Positions 25,931-35,236 of a DNA stretch of 35,437 nucleotides are shown here, in pieces. Under the pieces are notes generated by a model, which was not told the origin of the DNA, searched no databases, and was given only the letters and a program-made list of their open reading frames with translations. The DNA lies in contig JACPRP010000036.1 in assembly GCA_016189905.1 (NCBI GenBank), positions 1-35,437 of the forward strand, written 5' to 3'. Position 1 is the stretch's first letter. Every line of letters begins with the position of its first letter. Position numbers and translations under genes: made by a program. The stretch comes from Chloroflexota bacterium (lineage in GTDB: Bacteria; Chloroflexota; UBA6077; FW602-bin22; JACPRP01).

Positions 25931-27904
25931 ATGGATGCTGCGCTGCTTTCCTTAGTCTCAGGTCCGGTAGCCCTGGTGTTTGCGGGCTACGTGGCGACCA
26001 ACATCCTGCGACAGGACAAGGGCAACGAGGCGATGCAGGCTATTTCCCGTGCCGTCCAAGAAGGAGCGACGGCTTTTCTGTCGCGTGAGTATCGCACGCT
26101 GGCAGTCTTCGCCGTGATTGTGGCCGTTGCGCTGGGGGTCTTCGTCGGCTGGGAGACCGCCGTGTCCTACCTGTTTGGGGCTTTCTCCTCAGCGCTCACC
26201 GGCTTCATCGGTATGTCGATCGCTGTGCGCTCCAACTCGCGTACGGCTGCCGCGGCCATGCGTAGTCTTAACGACGGACTACGGCTGGCGTTCAACAGCG
26301 GCTCGGTGATGGGCATCACGGTGGTCGGAGTAGGCATCATCGGCGTTGGCTCGTTGTTCCTTATCTTCCGCGACCCTCAGATTATTGCCGGGTTCTCTTT
26401 CGGAGCATCGTCCATCGCCCTTTTTGCCAGAGTGGGCGGAGGAATCTATACCAAGGCCGCCGATGTCGGCGCGGACCTGGTAGGTAAGGTGGAGAAGGGG
26501 ATTCCCGAGGACGACCCACGCAACCCGGCGGTGATCGCCGACAACGTCGGCGATAACGTGGGAGACGTGGCAGGAATGGGTGCTGACCTGTTCGAGTCTT
26601 ACGTCGGCTCCATCGTGGCCACGATGGCCCTGGCCTCCGCGATGTCGGCGGTTTGGGGGGATATTCTGCCGCTAGCCCTGGCCGGCATGGGCATCATCTG
26701 CTCTATCATCGGCTCCTTTGCCGTCCGAGTGGGGGATAAGCCGGAGCTGGATAGTCTGCTCTGGGCGCTCCGTCGCGGCATCTTCGTCGCCGGCGGACTG
26801 GTCATTATCGGCTCTTACCTGGTGGTTAGCTATTTGGGGGCGCCGATCGAGATGTTCTATGTTGTCCTGGTCGGGCTCATCGCGGGCATCGTGATCGGGC
26901 TGATCACCGAGTACTTCACCTCCTACGCGTATGGCCCAACCAAGGAGATCTCCGAAGCTTCGCAAACCGGCGCGGCGACCAACATCATCCGCGGCTTTGC
27001 CGTCGGGATGCAGAGCGTCTGGCCTCCGGCGATCATAGTGGCGGGGGCTATACTGGTGGCCTACCATTTTGGAGGCCTGTATGGCATCGCGCTCGCCGGC
27101 GTTGGAATGCTGTCCACGCTGGGCATTACCCTGGCCACAGATGCGTATGGCCCGGTGGCGGACAACGCGGGTGGCGCCGCCGAGATGGCGCACCTGCCGC
27201 CTGAAGTCAGGGAGCGAACCGATGCGCTCGATTCTCTGGGCAACACCACGGCAGCTACGGGAAAGGGCTTTGCCATCGCCTCGGCGGTGATCACCGCTCT
27301 GGCGCTGATGGCTGCCTACACACAGGCGGTGAACATCACCGACATAAGCCTCTTGAACCCGCGAGTGCTGGTCGGCATAATCGTCGGCGCGATGATGCCT
27401 TTCATCTTTTCTGCCTTAGCGATTAAGGCCGTGGGCAAAGCTGCCTTTAAGATCGTGAATGAAGTCCGTCGGCAGTTTGCCGAGAACCCCGGTCTGATGG
27501 AGGGGACGGTGCGTCCCGACTATGCCCGCGTAGTCGACATCAGCACCACGGCCGCCCTCAAAGAGATGATCATCCCAGGCGCTTTAGCCGTGATCGTGCC
27601 CGTGTTCATGGGTCTCGTCTTCGGCAAATACGCCCTGGGCGGGGTGCTCGTGGGCGCGACGGTAACCGGCTTCCTGGTCGCAGTGATGATGGCTAACTCC
27701 GGTGGCGCGTGGGACAATGCCAAGAAGTACATTGAGGCCGGCGCTTACGGTGGCAAGGGCTCCGACTCTCACAAGGCAGCCGTGGTTGGCGACACGGTTG
27801 GCGATCCCTTCAAGGATACGGCGGGGCCGTCGCTTAATATCCTTATCAAGCTGATGTCCATCGTTTCGCTGGTGTTCGCGCCATTATTCATTAATATCGG
27901 ATAA
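25931..27904 (+). CDS. hppA: Membrane-bound ion-pumping pyrophosphatase, K+-dependent type
   Basis: This integral membrane pump couples pyrophosphate hydrolysis to Na+ and/or H+ export. It has 657 residues and about sixteen helices. Catalytic motifs present are [43 protein letters not shown] and, near the C-terminus, [22 protein letters not shown]. The [10 protein letters not shown] motif has Ala and Gly where K+-independent enzymes have Lys and Thr, so K+ dependence is predicted. The Glu in DLFESYVGS sits where the Na+ pump of Thermotoga has its ion-gate Glu, favouring Na+ (or dual) transport. ATG 25931 is preferred: GGAGG lies nine bases upstream, versus three for ATG 25925. It is 26 bp before ubiD-1 and may co-transcribe with it. 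Confidence 0.94.
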   Translation: MDAALLSLVSGPVALVFAGYVATNILRQDKGNEAMQAISRAVQEGATAFLSREYRTLAVFAVIVAVALGVFVGWETAVSYLFGAFSSALTGFIGMSIAVRSNSRTAAAAMRSLNDGLRLAFNSGSVMGITVVGVGIIGVGSLFLIFRDPQIIAGFSFGASSIALFARVGGGIYTKAADVGADLVGKVEKGIPEDDPRNPAVIADNVGDNVGDVAGMGADLFESYVGSIVATMALASAMSAVWGDILPLALAGMGIICSIIGSFAVRVGDKPELDSLLWALRRGIFVAGGLVIIGSYLVVSYLGAPIEMFYVVLVGLIAGIVIGLITEYFTSYAYGPTKEISEASQTGAATNIIRGFAVGMQSVWPPAIIVAGAILVAYHFGGLYGIALAGVGMLSTLGITLATDAYGPVADNAGGAAEMAHLPPEVRERTDALDSLGNTTAATGKGFAIASAVITALALMAAYTQAVNITDISLLNPRVLVGIIVGAMMPFIFSALAIKAVGKAAFKIVNEVRRQFAENPGLMEGTVRPDYARVVDISTTAALKEMIIPGALAVIVPVFMGLVFGKYALGGVLVGATVTGFLVAVMMANSGGAWDNAKKYIEAGAYGGKGSDSHKAAVVGDTVGDPFKDTAGPSLNILIKLMSIVSLVFAPLFINIG

Positions 27905-27924
27905 AGGGAATATCGGATAAAGGG
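27893..27924 (+). repeat. Exact 16-bp tandem duplication across hppA stop and ubiD-1 ribosome-binding site
   Basis: AATATCGGATAAAGGG occurs at 27893-27908 and again at 27909-27924. The first copy encodes the last pyrophosphatase residues and its TAA stop; the second supplies the purine-rich AAAGGGGG in front of the ubiD-1 ATG. Confidence 0.95.
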
Positions 27925-27930
27925 GGAAAG

Positions 27931-29520
27931 ATGTACTACCGCGATCTAAGAGAGCACATAGCGGCGCTGGAAGAGAATGGCAAGCTGGTGAGGGTCACCA
28001 GGGAGATAAACAAGGACACCGAGCTGATGCCGCTGGTGCGCTGGCAATTCCGTGGGCTTCCTGAAGAGGACAGGAAGGCTTTCTTGTTCGAGAACGTGGT
28101 GGACGTTAAGGGCCGAAGGTACAAAATACCGGTGCTGGTGGCGAGCCACGCCGCTTCAAAACAGGTTTATGCGCTGGGGATGAAGTGCAAGCCTGAAGAG
28201 GTTATGGAGAAATGGGCTCAGGCTCAACTGCATCGGATCGAGCCAAAGATGATCGAGTACAGCCCGGTTCACGACGAGATACACATGGGGGACAGGCTTT
28301 TCGAGCACGGCGGTCTCGAAGAGCTCCCGGTTCCCATCTCGACGCCGGGCTTCGATAACGCGCCCTATTTCACATGCGCGAACTGGGTGAGCCGGGACCC
28401 GGAGACGGGGATCAGGAACGTCGGCAACTACCGGGCGATGATCAAGGCTCCGGGCAGGACGGGCATTCACTGTCAGGGGGTGCAGCATCTCGCCATTCAC
28501 TGGGAGAAGTGTCGGCAGCGGGGGATTCCGCTTCAGGCGGCGATCTCCATCGGCGTCAGCCCCGCCATCAGCTTCGCGGCGGTCACGAGAATTCCCTACG
28601 GCATCGACGAGTACGCGGTGGCCGGGGGCATCGCCGGCGAGCCCATCGAGCTCGTCAAGTGCAAGACGGTGGACCTCGAGGTGCCGGCCTCGGCGGAGAT
28701 AACGATTGAGGGCGAGTTCCCAACAGATTCTATGGAGCGCGAGGCGCCGTTCGGCGAGTTCACGGGTTATATCGGCGCCGAGGATATCAATCCCTATTTC
28801 AACGTCAAGTGCATCACGCATCGCAAGGATCCTATTTATAACGCCTTCATCAGCCAGTTTCCCCCGAGCGAAAGCAGCAAGATCAGGGAGTACGGCCAGG
28901 AGGCGACCTTCTACAAGTTCTTGAAGTACGACTGCAACATCCCGGGGATAATCGACGTCGGCTTCTTCGAAGCCTCGGGGAGCCAGGGGTATTGCGTCAT
29001 CAGAATGAAGAAGTTCAGTCCGGCGCACCCGTGGCAGGCGCTGAACGGGGCGGTTGCCTTCGTCGGCTCGTATCCGAAGATCGTGGTGGCGGTCGACGAG
29101 GACATCGATCCCAAGGATCCGGATTCCGTGAACTGGGCCCTGACGTTCAGGGTTCAGGCCCACCGCGACGTCAGGGTCTCGACAGGGCGCGTCGGCAACC
29201 TCGATCCTTCGACGGCGCCGCTCGACGGCTCCGAGGGGGATCGTCGGTATCCGCCGCCTACCGGCGCTTCGGCGCTGTTGATAGATGCCACGACCAAGTG
29301 GCCGTATCCTCCGGTCTCTTTGCCGAGGAAGGAATATATGGAGAACGCGAAGAGGCTGTGGGAAGAGCTGGGACTCCCGCGTCTCAAGCCCAAAGTGCCG
29401 TGGCACGGATACACGCTGGGATACTGGACGGAAGAGAATATGGCTGAGGCTGAGCTTGCCCTCAAAGGCGAGCATTTCCAGACCGGCGAAAAGCTGGCGG
29501 AGAACAGGATAAAGAGCTGA
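27931..29520 (+). CDS. UbiD-family prenylated-FMN-dependent decarboxylase, copy 1
   Basis: UbiD enzymes reversibly decarboxylate unsaturated or aromatic acids with prenylated FMN. This 529-residue member has a divergent N-terminal domain and the conserved core. The prFMN/metal site is N163 and R168 (NVGNYR) and H186, and the catalytic Glu pair is E271 and E276 in EREAPFGEF. With R168 these form the Glu-Arg-Glu network known from Fdc1/Ubi[20 protein letters not shown] is the typical linker before it. The ATG is preceded by AAAGGGGG. The next gene, a flavoprotein, follows after 15 bp. The substrate is unknown; the length and companion genes suggest a catabolic aromatic-acid enzyme rather than ubiquinone synthesis. 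No UbiX (prFMN synthase) is in the window. Confidence 0.9.
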   Translation: MYYRDLREHIAALEENGKLVRVTREINKDTELMPLVRWQFRGLPEEDRKAFLFENVVDVKGRRYKIPVLVASHAASKQVYALGMKCKPEEVMEKWAQAQLHRIEPKMIEYSPVHDEIHMGDRLFEHGGLEELPVPISTPGFDNAPYFTCANWVSRDPETGIRNVGNYRAMIKAPGRTGIHCQGVQHLAIHWEKCRQRGIPLQAAISIGVSPAISFAAVTRIPYGIDEYAVAGGIAGEPIELVKCKTVDLEVPASAEITIEGEFPTDSMEREAPFGEFTGYIGAEDINPYFNVKCITHRKDPIYNAFISQFPPSESSKIREYGQEATFYKFLKYDCNIPGIIDVGFFEASGSQGYCVIRMKKFSPAHPWQALNGAVAFVGSYPKIVVAVDEDIDPKDPDSVNWALTFRVQAHRDVRVSTGRVGNLDPSTAPLDGSEGDRRYPPPTGASALLIDATTKWPYPPVSLPRKEYMENAKRLWEELGLPRLKPKVPWHGYTLGYWTEENMAEAELALKGEHFQTGEKLAENRIKS

Positions 29521-29535
29521 ATCAGGAGGCAAGTG

Positions 29536-31053
29536 GTGCGGAAGAGCTGGGATCTACAGACTGATGTGCTGGTTGTCGGCTATGGGCTGGCCGGTGGCGT
29601 GGCGGCCTCGATAGCCCGCGATGGGGGAGCGGAAGCGCTCATTCTGGAGAAGAACGAGTATCCGGGGGGCGTCTCGATCTTCGCCGGCGGAGCGATCCGC
29701 TGCATTGAAGACCTGGAGGAGGGCCTGCAGTACCTCACCGCCATCTCGGGAGGGCGAATGGAGCCCGATATGATTCGCACCTTCGCGGAGGGGCTCGCCG
29801 GCAACGAGGCGTTTGTCCGCAAGCTGGCGGAGGTTGACGGCGCCGAGGTGAAGAAAATGAACGCGAGAAGCGGGGTCTATCCCTACCCGGGCCAGGGGAC
29901 CATCTATAGCGTCCGCGTGGCCAAGATCCCCGACTTCAATGGGTTTCCCTGGATGAACTGCTATCTGAATCCGGCGGGCGTGAACATGATAAAGCTGATC
30001 ATGGACAACGTCGAGTCACGGGGGATCGAGGCGATGTTCTCGACGCCGGTCCGCCGCCTGGAAACCGACGAATCGGGGGCGGTGATCGGCGCGATCGCCG
30101 AAAAAGACGGGCGCGAGATCGCGGTGCACGCTCGCAAGGCGGTCATCCTCGCCACGGGCGGGTTCGAGCAGAACGATTGGCTCAAGAAGCAGTTCTTGCA
30201 GGGCATGCCTTTCCACTCGATGGCGCCGCTTTCGCACACGGGAGACGGCATCCTGATGGCGCAGAAGGTCGGCGCGGCGCTGTGGCATATGTGGCATCTG
30301 CACGGCTCCTACGGCTTCAAGACGCCCGATTCGCCCATCGCCTACCGTCACCCGTTCCCGGGGCCGCGCAATCCGAATCGTAAGATGACCTGGATTGTGG
30401 TCGACAAGCAGGGCTCGCGCTACATGAACGAGTATCCGCCGGCACCCCAGGACACGGGCCATCGTGCGATGGAGATCTTCGATCCTGATCTGCCGGGCTA
30501 TCCGCGTATCCCTTCCCTGGTGATCTTCGACGAAGAGGGCCGCAAGCGTGGGCCGATCGCCAAGCCGCTGGGCTTCCCGGGCTACGAGTACGAATGGAGC
30601 GACGACAACAGCGTCGAGATCGAGAAGGGCTGGATACTCAAGGCGAACAGCATCGGCGAGCTGGCGGTGGCCATCAAAGAGCGCTTCCCCGAGAACGAGG
30701 CGCGGATGGACGCCGAGCGTCTGGAGGCGACGGTGGCGGAGTGGAATGGGATCGTCAAGACGGGTAAGGACCGGTTCAATCGTCCTGCCGGGACGATGAT
30801 GCCACTGATAAATCCGCCGTTTTACGCTGCGGAGGTGTGGCCGATAATAACGAACACACAGGGGGGGCCAGTGCACAACGCCCGGCAGCAGGTGGTCGAT
30901 CCCTTTGGCCAGCCGATTCCGCGCCTATATGCCGTGGGCGAGCTTGGCTCGTTTTTTGGTCACCTTTACGAATTAGCCGGCAATTTGGGCGAGTGTTTCA
31001 CATCGGGCAGAATCGCCGGCGCAAACGCCGCGGCAGAGGAGCGGCTGGCGTAA
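29536..31053 (+). CDS. FAD-dependent oxidoreductase, fumarate reductase/ketosteroid-dehydrogenase-like
   Basis: The 505-residue protein has an N-terminal dinucleotide fold (VVGYGLAGGVAA, then LILEKNEYPGG), the FAD_binding_2 layout seen in fumarate reductase flavoproteins and 3-ketosteroid dehydrogenases. A capping domain covers about residues 240-390, and a C-terminal FAD-closing element reads AVGELGSFFGHLYELAGNLGECFTSGRIAG (as pieces around residues 465-495). Likely role: reduction or dehydrogenation of the acid handled by the adjacent UbiD enzyme. That is inference from operon position, 15 bp after ubiD-1. GTG 29536 is preferred over GTG 29533 because AGGAGG (29524-29529) then has a six-base spacer. 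No membrane segment or Tat signal is seen, so it is probably cytoplasmic. Confidence 0.87.
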   Translation: MRKSWDLQTDVLVVGYGLAGGVAASIARDGGAEALILEKNEYPGGVSIFAGGAIRCIEDLEEGLQYLTAISGGRMEPDMIRTFAEGLAGNEAFVRKLAEVDGAEVKKMNARSGVYPYPGQGTIYSVRVAKIPDFNGFPWMNCYLNPAGVNMIKLIMDNVESRGIEAMFSTPVRRLETDESGAVIGAIAEKDGREIAVHARKAVILATGGFEQNDWLKKQFLQGMPFHSMAPLSHTGDGILMAQKVGAALWHMWHLHGSYGFKTPDSPIAYRHPFPGPRNPNRKMTWIVVDKQGSRYMNEYPPAPQDTGHRAMEIFDPDLPGYPRIPSLVIFDEEGRKRGPIAKPLGFPGYEYEWSDDNSVEIEKGWILKANSIGELAVAIKERFPENEARMDAERLEATVAEWNGIVKTGKDRFNRPAGTMMPLINPPFYAAEVWPIITNTQGGPVHNARQQVVDPFGQPIPRLYAVGELGSFFGHLYELAGNLGECFTSGRIAGANAAAEERLA

Positions 31054-31112
31054 GCCCGAATTATCTTTGCTAAATGTCGAAACGGGGCACCTATCAGGTA
31101 ACGGTCCCCCAT

Positions 31113-31167
31113 CCCATCTGCGGTGAAGGTCCTTCTTAGGAAGGACCCAAGCCCCCGCCACGATGGG
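31113..31167 (+). repeat. Nested inverted repeat in the leader before the binding-protein genes
   Basis: Three collinear stems stack: 31113-31118 with 31162-31167, 31120-31123 with 31155-31158, and a perfect 8-bp stem 31128-31135 with 31140-31147 around a TTAG loop. There is no T-tract. It lies 60 bp before the first binding-protein ATG and may be a processing or stabilising structure within the operon. Confidence 0.65.
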
Positions 31168-31226
31168 CATTAAGAAGCTGGTTGTGTCGATTCCTGCCGA
31201 ATGATTGAGGTGGAGGGAGACCCTTT

Positions 31227-32357
31227 ATGAAGCGGTCGAGGGATTCGAGGAAACGGTTATTGGCGTCGATCTTCAGCGGCATACTGGTGATATCGTTCCT
31301 GGGGTGTAGCCAGCCGGCGGCGCCGACGTCCACCGTGGCGCCCAAGGCGACAGCGGCTAGGGAAGCGAAGCCGGAGGCGACAGCGGCGAAGCCTGTGGCC
31401 AAGGAGGCGAAGCCGCAAGAGGCCAAGCCGGCGCCGAAGCTTACCAAACTGACCGTGCCTTACACCGCTATCGGTGGCGGTATGACGACACTGTGGGTTG
31501 CCAAGGAAAAAGGGCTTTTCGAGAAATACGGCCTCGACGTGGAGCTATCATATATCGCCTCAAGCACGACGCTGGTGCAAGCGATGACCTCTGGGGAGAT
31601 AGTTCTGGCTAATACCGGCGCGAACTCCGTGGTCAGCGCAGATCTCGCGGGCGCTGACGTCGCTCTTATCGCGGGGATCGTCAACGTGGTGGTAATGTCG
31701 CTCTACGGTCAACCGAGCATTCAAAAGATCGAGGACTTCAAGGGGAAGTCGATAGGTGTCACCCGATTTGGCTCGAACACGGACTTTGCGGCTCGCTTCA
31801 CGCTGAGGAAGTATGGGCTGGAGCCTGACAAGGACGTGGCGATCATCCAGACTGGGGGCATGCCCGAGATCGTGGCCGCCATGCAGTCCGGTGGCATCGA
31901 TGGCGGGGTACTGTCTCCTCCGACGACGATACAGGGCAGAAAGCTTGGACTGCGCGAAGTGGTGAATATCGTCGATCTCAAGATACCCTATTCGTTTATC
32001 GCCTTCGCGGTGAACCGAAAGTACCTCGCCGACAACCGCGAGGTAGTGACGAACTTTATGAAGGCGATCATGGAAGCCATCGCCGTGGCCAAGAAGGACA
32101 AGGATTTCACTGAGAAGGTGATAGCAAAGTACATCAAGAGCGACGACAAGGATGTGTTGGAGGAAACCTACGATATCTACGTGAACAAGATATTCCAAAG
32201 AGCGCCCTACGCGACTAACGAATCGGTGCAAACCATACTGGACGAGGTGGCGCGGCAGAATCCCAAGGCGAAAGAGGCTAAGCCCGAGTCCTTCATCGAC
32301 AACAGCATAATCAAAGGCCTGGAGGACAGTGGCTTCATCAAGAAGCTGTACGAATAG
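31227..32357 (+). CDS. NMT1/SsuA-like substrate-binding lipoprotein 1
   Basis: This 376-residue protein has a basic N-terminus, hydrophobic signal and lipobox ending at C27 (ISFLGC), then an Ala/Lys/Glu/Thr-rich linker (about 30-70). The type II periplasmic-binding fold follows, with GGGMTTLWVAKEKGLFEKYGLDVEL (as an N-terminal helix-strand) and later SIGVTRFGSNTDFAARFTL. The family binds taurine, thiamine precursors, nitrate or aromatic acids for ABC importers. The ATG has GGAGGGAGA upstream. It probably captures the substrate of this operon. No permease or ATPase gene lies near it, so it must pair with a transporter encoded elsewhere or act as a receptor. Confidence 0.88.
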   Translation: MKRSRDSRKRLLASIFSGILVISFLGCSQPAAPTSTVAPKATAAREAKPEATAAKPVAKEAKPQEAKPAPKLTKLTVPYTAIGGGMTTLWVAKEKGLFEKYGLDVELSYIASSTTLVQAMTSGEIVLANTGANSVVSADLAGADVALIAGIVNVVVMSLYGQPSIQKIEDFKGKSIGVTRFGSNTDFAARFTLRKYGLEPDKDVAIIQTGGMPEIVAAMQSGGIDGGVLSPPTTIQGRKLGLREVVNIVDLKIPYSFIAFAVNRKYLADNREVVTNFMKAIMEAIAVAKKDKDFTEKVIAKYIKSDDKDVLEETYDIYVNKIFQRAPYATNESVQTILDEVARQNPKAKEAKPESFIDNSIIKGLEDSGFIKKLYE

Positions 32358-32366
32358 CAGTGCTGG

Positions 32367-32378
32367 TCTGGCGCCAGA
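32367..32378. repeat. 12-bp perfect palindrome between the binding-protein genes
   Basis: TCTGGCGCCAGA is self-complementary. It is followed by a 6-bp hairpin at 32398-32413 (ACCCCT/AGGGGT), just before the ribosome-binding site of the second lipoprotein gene. These structures may set relative expression of the two genes. Confidence 0.5.
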
Positions 32379-32439
32379 ACGCAACTGAAGTGCGCGAACC
32401 CCTGACCAGGGGTGCGAAAATAAAAAAGGAGGCGTGAAG

Positions 32440-33621
32440 TTGAAGACAAATGTAGCTATTGGTCTCTTGATGCTGGCCTTGCTCGCGACAGTGGTGGCGT
32501 GCACGGCGGCCGCGACGCCAACCCCCACACCAAAGCCAGCCGCTCCGGCAGCGACAGCAGTGAAGCCCGCTGCAACATCCGCCGCTGCACCGACGGCCGC
32601 AGCGAAGGCGACTGCGCCAGCGCCCGCGGCCACCAAACCCGCCGCCTCGGCACCCGCGGCGACGCCGGTGCCGGCTTCGATCAAGATCGGCAGCGTCAGC
32701 TCAACCGGGGAAGCGGGCATTTACGCGGCCATCGAAAAAGGGTACTTCAAAGAGGTAGGGATCACCGCCGAAGTTAACGTCTTCCGGATCGCGTCGGATA
32801 TCGTGCCGGCCTTCTCGACCGGGCAACTGGACGTCGGCGCGCTGCCGATCAGCCTGGCGTTGCTCTCTGCCGCCGATCGCGGCGTGCAAATGAAGATCGT
32901 GGCCGACAGGGGCACCTCGATGCCAGGCTTCGAGTACGCGTGGCTCGTTCTGCGCAAGGACCTGGCCGATTCTGGCCAGGTGAAGACGCCGGCGGACCTG
33001 AAGGGGATGACAGTGGCTATCCCTTCTAAGGGAAGCCTTGGGGACCAGACGGTGCAAGTGATGATCGAGCAGGCGGGACTGAAGCCCGATGACGTGGAGA
33101 CAGTGATTATGCCCTTCCAGGATCACTCGGTCGCGCTGGCTAACAAGGCCATCGCCGCCGCCTATACGATTGATCCGTATGTCGCGCGAGGCGTCCAGGA
33201 AGGTTTCTCGGTCAAGTGGATTCCCAACAGCAAGTACTTTGGGGATAAGCTCTCAATCGCGATCATGGCTCTGGGGCCTGAGCTGGTGAAGAACAAGGAC
33301 GTCGCGAACCGCTTCATGGTGGCCTATCTCAAAGGCGCACGCGACTACGTGAAGGCATTCACGACGAAAGAGGGGCGGGATGATATGGTCAAGATTTTGG
33401 CTAAGTACACGCCCGTCACCGATCCCAAGCTCTACGACGTGATGGAGATGCCCTGGGTGGATCCGGACGGCATCATCGATCTGAAGAGCGTGAACGCCCA
33501 GTATCAGTGGTTCGTGGAAAAGGGACTTTACAAGGGCAAGGTCAGCTTCAACGACCTCGTCGATATGTCCTACGCGGAAGCCGCCGTCCAGAAGCTCGGC
33601 AAATGGCAGGGTAAGAGGTAA
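32440..33621 (+). CDS. NMT1/SsuA-like substrate-binding lipoprotein 2
   Basis: About 393 residues with a signal peptide and lipobox ending at C21 (LATVVAC), then a long Pro/Ala/Thr/Lys-rich low-complexity linker (about 22-80). The binding fold starts at IKIGSVSSTGEAGIYAAIEKGYF and contains ADLKGMTVAIPSKGSLGDQ and AIAAAYTIDPYVARG. It is only distantly similar to lipoprotein 1, so the two likely recognise related but different ligands. The TTG at 32440 is preferred: AAGGAGG (32426-32432) then has a seven-base spacer, while GTG 32434 would leave one base. It precedes ubiD-2 by 17 bp. Confidence 0.87.
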   Translation: MKTNVAIGLLMLALLATVVACTAAATPTPTPKPAAPAATAVKPAATSAAAPTAAAKATAPAPAATKPAASAPAATPVPASIKIGSVSSTGEAGIYAAIEKGYFKEVGITAEVNVFRIASDIVPAFSTGQLDVGALPISLALLSAADRGVQMKIVADRGTSMPGFEYAWLVLRKDLADSGQVKTPADLKGMTVAIPSKGSLGDQTVQVMIEQAGLKPDDVETVIMPFQDHSVALANKAIAAAYTIDPYVARGVQEGFSVKWIPNSKYFGDKLSIAIMALGPELVKNKDVANRFMVAYLKGARDYVKAFTTKEGRDDMVKILAKYTPVTDPKLYDVMEMPWVDPDGIIDLKSVNAQYQWFVEKGLYKGKVSFNDLVDMSYAEAAVQKLGKWQGKR

Positions 33622-33638
33622 TCGAGGGAGAAAATCGA

Positions 33639-35063
33639 ATGAGTGAGCATAGCGCGGGCTTTCCTTTCAGGTCCATGGGCGAATGGGCCGCTTTCCTGGA
33701 GGAGCAGGGCCAACTGCGGCGCAACCAACGGGAAATGGACCTCAAGAGTGACTTTGGCTACGTCGCCAAGCGGATCGCCGACGTTGGCGGTCCGGCGATA
33801 ATCCACGAGAACCTGGCGGGCTATCCGGGTTGGCGTACGTTTAGCGAGGGCTTAACCACGCCTCAGCGTCAGGCGTGGGCGGCGGGGGTCTCGGCCAAGA
33901 ATCTCGTGCCGAGCATCGCCAAGGTTCTTGGAAGCGGTAAGGTCGTCAAGCCTGAGGTCGTTCCCGATGGGCCGTGCAAAGAGGTGAAGGTGTTTGGCGA
34001 CGACATCGACCTCACCGATTTGCCGATCCCTTACTCAGGGATGTACGAGAATCCGCCGTATATCTCGGCGGGCATCAGCGTGATTAACGATCTGAACAGC
34101 GACTGGTATAACATCGCGATTCGGCGCTTCGAGCTGAAAGGGAAGCGCAAGATCACCGAGTTCATTCAGATGAATCAGCACGAGGGGCTGATCTTCAGGA
34201 ACTATGTCTGGGCCAAGAAGCCGATGCCGATAGCCATCGTCATCGGCGCCGATCCGCTTTTCTATCTGCTTTCGCTGTCGCCCGCGCCAAACGACTTCAG
34301 CGAATGGGACTACTGGGGGGCCTTCACGGGGGAGCCGCTGCAGGTTGTGCGCTGCGAAACGAATGACCTCCTGGTGCCCGCGACGGCAGAGATCGTGATC
34401 GAGGGGATCATCGATCCTGATGAGCGGGAGCTAGAGGGGCCGTTCAGCGAGTTTCCGGGATACTACTCGGGCTGCTACTACACACCAATCGTGCAGGTGA
34501 AGGCGGTGACGATGCGCAGAAACCCGCTGTACTATTATCTGTACATGGGGCGCGAGCCGAGCGAGGGGCATAATATGGGGCACTTGATGATCTCGGCAAA
34601 TATCCTGGATCAGGTGCGAGCGCTGGTGCCGGCCGTGAAAGACGTGAATGTGATATCCACCTGGGCTTTCACGACCGCGGTGAGCGTCGATAAGAAGGCG
34701 CTCCGGACAGGTCTGGTCGAGAAGGTGGCGATGGCGATGAAAGGTGTTAAGGCGGGAATGGGGGTTAAGAATCTCCTGGTCTTCGACGATAGCGTAGATA
34801 TCAGAAACTTGAACGAGATGCTGTGGGCGTTTTCGGTGAAGTTCCAGCCGGCGCGCGACATCACCGTGTTTCAGAAGACGATCTCGACGCCGCTCGACCC
34901 TTCGATCCCGTCGCTGGGCCACGGCCCCGGCGCATCGTCGTATGGCATATTCGATTGCACCGAGCCCGGTCCGCCTTACGACGAGCCCTATCGGCGCCAG
35001 ATAGCCCTGCCGCCTGTATCGGAGAAGGCGGTGGAGATAGTGAAGGAGCTTGGGCTCTTGTAG
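33639..35063 (+). CDS. UbiD-family prenylated-FMN-dependent decarboxylase, copy 2
   Basis: This 474-residue UbiD protein is clearly divergent from copy 1 but retains the key residues: N158 and R163 (NIAIRR) and the Glu pair E266/E271 in ELEGPFSEF, preceded by VPATAEIVIEG. It has the family core and a C-terminal region with FSVKFQPARDITVF, then GPGASSYGIFDCT. The ATG sits 17 bp after lipoprotein 2 with an AGGGAG ribosome-binding site. The two UbiD enzymes in one operon may act on successive intermediates, or form a hetero-oligomer. That is inference, though multi-subunit UbiD complexes are known for some phenolic-acid decarboxylases. No small accessory subunit gene is seen. Confidence 0.9.
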   Translation: MSEHSAGFPFRSMGEWAAFLEEQGQLRRNQREMDLKSDFGYVAKRIADVGGPAIIHENLAGYPGWRTFSEGLTTPQRQAWAAGVSAKNLVPSIAKVLGSGKVVKPEVVPDGPCKEVKVFGDDIDLTDLPIPYSGMYENPPYISAGISVINDLNSDWYNIAIRRFELKGKRKITEFIQMNQHEGLIFRNYVWAKKPMPIAIVIGADPLFYLLSLSPAPNDFSEWDYWGAFTGEPLQVVRCETNDLLVPATAEIVIEGIIDPDERELEGPFSEFPGYYSGCYYTPIVQVKAVTMRRNPLYYYLYMGREPSEGHNMGHLMISANILDQVRALVPAVKDVNVISTWAFTTAVSVDKKALRTGLVEKVAMAMKGVKAGMGVKNLLVFDDSVDIRNLNEMLWAFSVKFQPARDITVFQKTISTPLDPSIPSLGHGPGASSYGIFDCTEPGPPYDEPYRRQIALPPVSEKAVEIVKELGLL

Positions 35064-35068
35064 CTTCC

Positions 35069-35098
35069 TTGACCGGAGCCGCTCTTTATGCATATAAT
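35069..35098 (+). promoter_or_regulatory. Strong promoter for tRNA-Thr and tuf
   Basis: TTGACC (35069-35074) and a perfect TATAAT (35093-35098) with an 18-base spacer. Transcription would begin near 35105, 34 bases before the tRNA. Confidence 0.75.
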
Positions 35099-35138
35099 AT
35101 ACCGTGTTGACGCGCAGTCGGCTTAGGCTGTGCGCAGC

Positions 35139-35214
35139 GCCCGAGTGGCGCAATGGTAGCGCAACCGACTTGTAATCGGTAGGTTGGTGGGTTCGAATCC
35201 CCTCTCGGGCTCCA
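35139..35214 (+). tRNA. tRNA-Thr (anticodon UGU)
   Basis: The 76-nt cloverleaf has acceptor stem GCCCGAG/CTCGGGC, D-arm GCGC/GCGC, and anticodon stem CCGA/TCGG with loop CTTGTAA (anticodon TGT). The T loop is TTCGAAT, and the 3' CCA is encoded. One T-C mismatch occurs in the T stem (35188/35202), which could be a sequencing error or natural. A threonine tRNA before tuf is a common bacterial arrangement. Confidence 0.95.
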
Positions 35215-35236
35215 CCAGTAAAGTTGAAGGACGTGA

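Noticed and set aside
28156..29532. Long minus-strand open frame opposite UbiD-1
   Set aside because: It is antisense to a clear UbiD gene, has no ribosome-binding site and its Arg/Leu/Asp-rich translation matches no family; GC-rich codon use creates such mirrors.
31560..32720. Minus-strand open frame across the two binding-protein genes
   Set aside because: It covers both lipoproteins and their spacer in antisense; the Ala/Gly/Val-rich N-terminus is the reverse of the Pro/Ala linker.
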